From NCBI GenBank assembly GCA_039810525.1, contig JBDHXE010000006.1, forward strand, positions 1 to 36,331: a stretch of DNA of 36,331 nucleotides. The letters are read 5' to 3'. Positions within the stretch are counted from its first letter, which is position 1, and every line of letters starts with the position of its first letter. The translations under genes and the position numbers were made by a program. This DNA is from JBDHXE01 sp039810525. Lineage in GTDB: Bacteria > Bacteroidota > Ignavibacteria > Kapaibacteriales > UBA2268. The notes under the pieces were generated by a model that was not told the origin of the DNA, did no database searches, and was given only the letters and a program-made list of their open reading frames with translations. Shown in pieces: positions 32,344 through 36,331 of the stretch.

Positions 32344-33657
32344 TTACAAATTTTTAATTTTTTCAAGAACCGCGTCGGATTCTTTTTCATCGAATTCTAT
32401 AAGCATTACAGCTCTCAACTCGATTAGTTTTTCTTTAGAGAGACTTTCAATTTTTAGAAGCTCTTCTACATCGTATTCTAAGAATTCTTTGGCAGATTCG
32501 ATATTTAGTTTTGCAATTTCTTCGAAAAGATCATCTCCAAATTCTGCTTTAAATTCTTCCAATTCAATATCTTCATCGCCAAGTTTGATAATATTAATAT
32601 TATACCCAGTTAATTTAGAAGCTAATCTTACGTTTTGACCATTTTTACCAACAGCTAGAGCTACTTGGTCATCGCTCACGGTAACATTTGCAGTTTTAGT
32701 TTCATTAATTAGCTCAATTTCATTAACTTTTGCAGGAGCTAAAGCACGCATTATAAATACTTGTGGGTCTTCAGAAAATTCTACAAGGTCTATATTTTCG
32801 TTATTTAATTCTCTTACAATTGAGTGTATTCTAATACCTTTCATACCAACGCAAGCACCTACTGGGTCTACCCTATCGTCAAAAGATTGTACAGCTACTT
32901 TGGATCGCTCTCCTGGGTCTCTTGCAATTGATTTAATTAAAATAATACCATCATAAATTTCAGGTATTTCTATTTCGAAAAGTCTGGCTAAAAATTCATC
33001 TGAAGCTCTTGAGATGATAATTTCTGGTTGCCCACCCATACCATGTCTTTTCACTTCTTTGATAATTGCTTTTATAGTATGATTTTTTTTGTATTTGTTA
33101 GGCTCGTTTGGTATTTGTTCTTCACGAGGCAATCTTAATTCAACCTTATTGTGCATTACTAATATATCATGCCTACGGACTTGATATACTTCACCTACAA
33201 TTATCTCATCGACTTTATTAACGTATTCTCTATAAACATTATCTTTTTCAATTTCTCTAATTCTCATATTCAAATTTTGAGAAGCCATAGTAACTAGTCT
33301 TCTACCGAAGCTATCTGCTATATTGTCTAGTGTAATTTCTTCTACGAAATCATCACCGATCTCAAATTTTTCATCACTCCATTTTTTGGTTTCTTCGAGA
33401 GATATTTGAGTAACTTCATCTTCTACATGTTCTACAATTTCTTTCATAAGATAAATTTCAATATCTCCTTTTTCCATATTAACTATTATTTCAAAATTGG
33501 CATTCTGGCCATATTTTTTCCTAATAATCATTGTTAAGGTCTCTTCAAGTATTCCTTGTAATAAGTCTCGGTCTATACTTTTATGTTTAGCCATCTCGGT
33601 GAAGGCTTCAATAATTACCTTCTTATCAATTTTATGCTTTACTTTGCGTTTTGGCAT
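32344..33657 (-). CDS. nusA: Transcription termination/antitermination factor NusA
   Basis: 437 residues. N-terminal RNA-polymerase-binding domain (about 1-135, IEAFTEMAKHKSIDRDLLQG, EETLTMIIRKKYGQNANFEI), S1 domain (about 140-210, VGEVYQVRRHDILVMHNKVE), KH domains (about 225-375, PGERSKVAVQSFDDRVDPVG, ACVGMKGIRIHSIVRELN, ALAVGKNGQNVRLASKLTGY) and a short helix-hairpin-helix tail. It modulates pausing, termination and antitermination. First gene of the nusA-infB-rbfA-truB-ribF block. The usual upstream rimP is absent; a terminator-like hairpin lies in its leader. Confidence 0.96.
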   Translation of the reverse strand: MPKRKVKHKIDKKVIIEAFTEMAKHKSIDRDLLQGILEETLTMIIRKKYGQNANFEIIVNMEKGDIEIYLMKEIVEHVEDEVTQISLEETKKWSDEKFEIGDDFVEEITLDNIADSFGRRLVTMASQNLNMRIREIEKDNVYREYVNKVDEIIVGEVYQVRRHDILVMHNKVELRLPREEQIPNEPNKYKKNHTIKAIIKEVKRHGMGGQPEIIISRASDEFLARLFEIEIPEIYDGIILIKSIARDPGERSKVAVQSFDDRVDPVGACVGMKGIRIHSIVRELNNENIDLVEFSEDPQVFIMRALAPAKVNEIELINETKTANVTVSDDQVALAVGKNGQNVRLASKLTGYNINIIKLGDEDIELEEFKAEFGDDLFEEIAKLNIESAKEFLEYDVEELLKIESLSKEKLIELRAVMLIEFDEKESDAVLEKIKNL

Positions 33658-33687
33658 AACTACATCTTATTAAAAAATTTTTATAAT

Positions 33688-33707
33688 AAAAAAGGGCTTT
33701 TTAGCCC
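33688..33707 (-). terminator. Terminator-like hairpin in the nusA leader (possible attenuator)
   Basis: On the minus strand GGGCT-AAAA-AGCCC (33707-33694) is followed at once by TTTTTT (33693-33688), a compact intrinsic terminator 31 bp before the nusA ATG. No gene is encoded upstream on this strand (the neighbour is divergent), so it must lie within the nusA transcript leader or end an unseen short RNA. On the plus strand no T-run follows. Confidence 0.6.
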
Positions 33708-33805
33708 ACAAATCATATACAAAAATATAAAAATTACTTCAATATATCAAAATTATATTAAAATTTCTTATTTTTAATTAATTTTCAATTTCAATATTTA
33801 ATAAA

Positions 33806-34966
33806 ATGATTAATTCCGACTTTTTCAAAATCGATGATTTGCTTCAAAGCGAAGATATATTGTTTAGAGATACCGTTAAGCAATATATTAATGATAAGGT
33901 CTTATCTATTATTGATAAGCATTATCAAGATGGTACATTTCCTTTTGAAATTTTAAAGGATTTAGCTAATTTAGGGGTTTTTGGAATTACTATACCTGAG
34001 CAATATGGTGGTGCTGGTAGTTCGTATCTTCACTACGGATTAGCTATGCAAGAATTGGAGCGTGGTGATTCTGCTGTGCGTTCGTTTGCAAGTGTACAGA
34101 GTTCATTAGTGATGTACCCAATTTTTAAATATGGTAGCGAGGATCAGAGAAATAAATGGTTGCCAGGACTATCGAATGCTACTAAGATTGGTTGCTTTGG
34201 TTTGACTGAGCCTGATTATGGCTCTAATCCAGCAGGTATGATAACTACTGCAATAGAAACCGATAATTCTTATGTTTTGAATGGTGCTAAGATGTGGATA
34301 ACTAATGGCACTATTGCTGATGTAGCTGTGGTATGGGCTAAATTGGATAATGTAGTAAGAGGTTTTTTAGTTGAAAAGGGTACTCGAGGATTTGAAACAC
34401 CTGAGATGAAAGGTAAGTACTCTCTTAGAGCTAGCGTTACTTCGGAACTTGTATTTCAGGATTGTGAAATACCAAAGGATAATATTTTGCCTAATATTAA
34501 GGGTCTTAAAGGGCCATTGTCTTGTTTAACTCAAGCAAGATATGGTATAAGTTGGGGTGCTGTTGGTGCAGCTATTGCTTGCTACGAATCTGCAGTTAAT
34601 TATGCTAAGTCTCGGATTCAATTTGGCAAACCTATTGCCTCTTTCCAGTTAATTCAAGAGAAACTTGCTGATATGCTTACTGAAATCACTAAAGCTCAAT
34701 TAGTTAATTTTAGGTTAGCGCAATTGATGGATTCTGGTAAGATTACCCCACAACATGTATCTTTTGCTAAGAGAAACAATGTCGCAATGGCGTTAGAAGT
34801 AGCTCGCAAAGCTAGATTAATCCACGGAGCAAATGGAATATTAGGCGAATATCCAATTATGAGGCATGCAGCAAATTTAGAATCAGTGATTACTTACGAG
34901 GGTACTCATGATATTCATACATTAATTTTAGGTCAAGAGATTACTGGTATTGCAGCATACGAATAG
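33806..34966 (+). CDS. Acyl-CoA dehydrogenase, glutaryl-CoA dehydrogenase-like
   Basis: 386 residues, a FAD-dependent acyl-CoA dehydrogenase. It closely follows glutaryl-CoA dehydrogenase (glutaryl-CoA to crotonyl-CoA, lysine/tryptophan degradation): GCFGLTEPDYGSNPAGMIT, GAKMWITNGTIADVAVVWA, RGFLVEKGTRGFETPEMKGK, SLRASVTSELVFQD, ARYGISWGAVGAA, RIQFGKPIASFQLIQEKLAD, ML, and the catalytic Glu in VITYEGTHDIHTLILG, GQEITGI. Substrate assignment rests on overall similarity; other short-chain substrates remain possible. It is divergent from nusA with about 148 bp between, and its stop is one base from the convergent glycosyltransferase stop. Confidence 0.9.
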   Translation: MINSDFFKIDDLLQSEDILFRDTVKQYINDKVLSIIDKHYQDGTFPFEILKDLANLGVFGITIPEQYGGAGSSYLHYGLAMQELERGDSAVRSFASVQSSLVMYPIFKYGSEDQRNKWLPGLSNATKIGCFGLTEPDYGSNPAGMITTAIETDNSYVLNGAKMWITNGTIADVAVVWAKLDNVVRGFLVEKGTRGFETPEMKGKYSLRASVTSELVFQDCEIPKDNILPNIKGLKGPLSCLTQARYGISWGAVGAAIACYESAVNYAKSRIQFGKPIASFQLIQEKLADMLTEITKAQLVNFRLAQLMDSGKITPQHVSFAKRNNVAMALEVARKARLIHGANGILGEYPIMRHAANLESVITYEGTHDIHTLILGQEITGIAAYE

Positions 34967-34967
34967 T

Positions 34968-36017
34968 TTATTTCTGGTTAGTTAGATGGTTGTATAATAT
35001 CTCAGCAACTTGATTTTGAGGATTATATTTAAGAGCTAATTTTGCATTTTCTATTGCTTTGGGCAAATTGTTCAATTTATAATAAGAATTGGATAATGCT
35101 AAACAAGTATTCGAATTCAGAAATGCACTTAGATTTTTACATTTAAGTGCATTTTCTAATATCTCGATAGATTTATTATATTCTTTCATTTGGTATAAGG
35201 TATTGCCTAATTGGTACCATGTATATCCGTTAGTTGGTTCTTCTTGTATATGATTTGATAGAATTGTCAAATTTCTTTTTACTTTATTATTCATTTCTAA
35301 ATTGGACTTTAAATAGCCTTTATGAATTATTTGTATATCAGAATCTCTCATTTCTAGATTATAATTAATTAATGAAGGTGCGATTTGTTCATGAATTTTG
35401 CCAAAAAAATGTACTAATGGGAATGAAATATTTCTAAATACTCTTGGATATTGCCCAATATACTCATATTGGTTATTGTTTTCATCGAAGGCATAATTGA
35501 TTATTTTGGTTATTAACATTCCTATGGATTTATCAATATTTTTTAAATTATTTTTTAAGAATTGTTGAGATTGATTAGTTATTATTTCGTCGGCGTCTAT
35601 ATATAATATCCAATTGCCGCTACATTTATCTAATGAATAGTTTCTGGCAATTGAATAATCATCTACCCAATGAAATTGATAAACTTTATCTGTATATTGC
35701 TGACAAATATTAATTGTATTATCAGAAGAGCCCGTATCAACAATTATAATCTCATCGGCAATTGATTTTACACTTTCTAAAGTTTCTTTTATTGAATCTT
35801 CTTCATTTTTGACTATCATTGAAACGGATAAATTAATTTGATCATTGTCAATAATTACTCTATCGTAGAATAGGCTCTTTATTTTTTCAGCTTTAAATGT
35901 ATTACCAAGTTCATTTTCTATTTCTAACAGTTGAGTAATAAATGAGTTTACATCTAAGCCAAACATTAATGCTTTGGCAATTTTTAATTTTAAATCAAAC
36001 AGTATATCGTTATTCAT
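34968..36017 (-). CDS. Family 2 glycosyltransferase with C-terminal TPR repeats
   Basis: 349 residues. After about 60 helical residues the GT-A domain begins: LSVSMIVKNEEDSIKETLES, VADEIIIVDTGSSDNT-like text (ADEIIIVDTGSSDNTINICQ), FHWVDDYSIARNYSLDKCSG and NWILYIDADEIIT with the DxD-type metal motif. It resembles the SunS/WaaE-like branch of GT2. The C-terminal third (about 250-345) contains two or three tetratricopeptide repeats (YTWYQLGNTLYQMKEYNKSI, LALSNSYYKLNNLPKAIENA). It probably transfers a sugar to lipopolysaccharide or another surface glycan; acceptor unknown. Its start overlaps the upstream deaminase by 8 bp. Confidence 0.88.
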   Translation of the reverse strand: MNNDILFDLKLKIAKALMFGLDVNSFITQLLEIENELGNTFKAEKIKSLFYDRVIIDNDQINLSVSMIVKNEEDSIKETLESVKSIADEIIIVDTGSSDNTINICQQYTDKVYQFHWVDDYSIARNYSLDKCSGNWILYIDADEIITNQSQQFLKNNLKNIDKSIGMLITKIINYAFDENNNQYEYIGQYPRVFRNISFPLVHFFGKIHEQIAPSLINYNLEMRDSDIQIIHKGYLKSNLEMNNKVKRNLTILSNHIQEEPTNGYTWYQLGNTLYQMKEYNKSIEILENALKCKNLSAFLNSNTCLALSNSYYKLNNLPKAIENAKLALKYNPQNQVAEILYNHLTNQK

Positions 36018-36331
36018 TTATATCGTTTTTATTTAGTTGGACTACAAAGTCGGCAAATACTCCATTCATATATATTTCTGGTATTGTAATGCTACATTCG
36101 ACATATCTAGCCTTTACCCCAGCTTCCAAAAACATAGTTTGGGTCTTTTTATAAGATTCTACCCATTTCCCGTTTGTATAGAGGTCGTAGAAGTCTTGCC
36201 CATTTTGATGAATAATTACATCTGTAATACCAGTCTGGATAATTGCACGTGCGCAATCGTAGCAAGGAGTCCATGGTATATATATTTTGCATCCTTTGAG
36301 TTGTGTACCTCGTCTAGCGGCATTATATATA
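36010..36331 (-). CDS. dCMP/cytidine deaminase-type zinc enzyme (partial, 5' end outside window)
   Basis: About 106 codons at the C-terminus, open to the window edge. The text NAARRGTQLKGCKIYIPWTP followed by CYDCARAIIQTGI contains the PCxxC zinc motif of deoxycytidylate deaminases (here TPCYDCA), after NAARxG, which normally follows the HAE motif (expected just outside the window). It deaminates a cytosine nucleotide, most likely dCMP to dUMP for dTTP synthesis. The tail (FYDLYTNGKWVESYKKTQTM, FLEAGVKARYVEC) is typical of bacterial and phage dCMP deaminases. TAA at 36012-36010 overlaps the glycosyltransferase start. Confidence 0.85.
   Translation of the reverse strand, partial: IYNAARRGTQLKGCKIYIPWTPCYDCARAIIQTGITDVIIHQNGQDFYDLYTNGKWVESYKKTQTMFLEAGVKARYVECSITIPEIYMNGVFADFVVQLNKNDINE

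Noticed and set aside
1..36331. CRISPR arrays, rRNA genes, complete insertion sequences
   Set aside because: No regularly spaced repeat array, rRNA-like sequence or transposase gene could be seen on either strand.

Overview
The window is AT-rich (about 30 % GC by eye) and looks like chromosomal DNA of a member of the Bacteroidota/Chlorobi/Ignavibacteria/Kapabacteria (FCB) group. The evidence is a protein with a Por/type IX secretion C-terminal sorting domain, a lamin-tail-domain surface protein, a DUF3127 protein, a DUF494 protein of the Chlorobi/Ignavibacteria kind, mostly weak Shine-Dalgarno sequences, and the order nusA-infB-rbfA-truB-ribF-rpsO-pnp. The genus cannot be fixed from the sequence alone.

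Layout. (1) 1-7 kb: a secreted T9SS-type protein; a minus-strand MacA-like adaptor / FtsX-type permease / TolC-like exporter operon with no ATPase gene beside it; then msrC (free methionine-R-sulfoxide reductase) overlapping a two-LTD surface protein. (2) 7-11.1 kb: a tight minus-strand operon prfB-hutI-DUF3127-MFS. prfB needs the classical RF2 programmed +1 frameshift, so its true start is at 11094. (3) 11.2-12.65 kb: a hypothetical gene, ybeY, a frame-broken DUF494 (Smg-like) gene and tRNA-Arg(CCT), all on the plus strand. (4) 12.7-22.6 kb: a minus-strand defence island next to the tRNA. In transcription order it holds a PLD-nuclease/SNF2 helicase (C-terminus in a second frame), a large Eco57I/TaqI-like DNA methyltransferase broken by a 1-nt frameshift and an in-frame TAA, an intact SIR2-domain protein, an HTH remnant, a RhuM-like DNA-binding protein with an in-frame TGA, and an intact Doc/Fic toxin. 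A GC-rich palindromic element sits in frame inside the methyltransferase. (5) 22.6-23.1 kb: an intergenic spacer with a 20-bp tandem repeat and two hairpins. (6) 23.1-33.7 kb: a minus-strand housekeeping block nusA-infB-rbfA-truB-ribF-rpsO-pnp-sucC, all intact, with a terminator-like hairpin in the nusA leader. (7) 33.8-36.3 kb: glutaryl-CoA-dehydrogenase-like acyl-CoA dehydrogenase (+), then a family-2 glycosyltransferase with TPRs and a partial dCMP-deaminase-type protein (-).

The main biological interest is the tRNA-proximal island. A restriction-modification-like pair (helicase/nuclease plus methyltransferase) is followed by a SIR2 protein overlapping the methyltransferase 3' end, and then by a toxin/DNA-binding pair. 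Disruptions are concentrated here, while about 13 kb of flanking housekeeping genes are clean. This suggests decay of the system, or phase-off states or recoding, rather than uniformly poor sequence. However, the DUF494 gene just outside the island also carries a 1-nt frame break, so sequencing or assembly errors must be excluded first.
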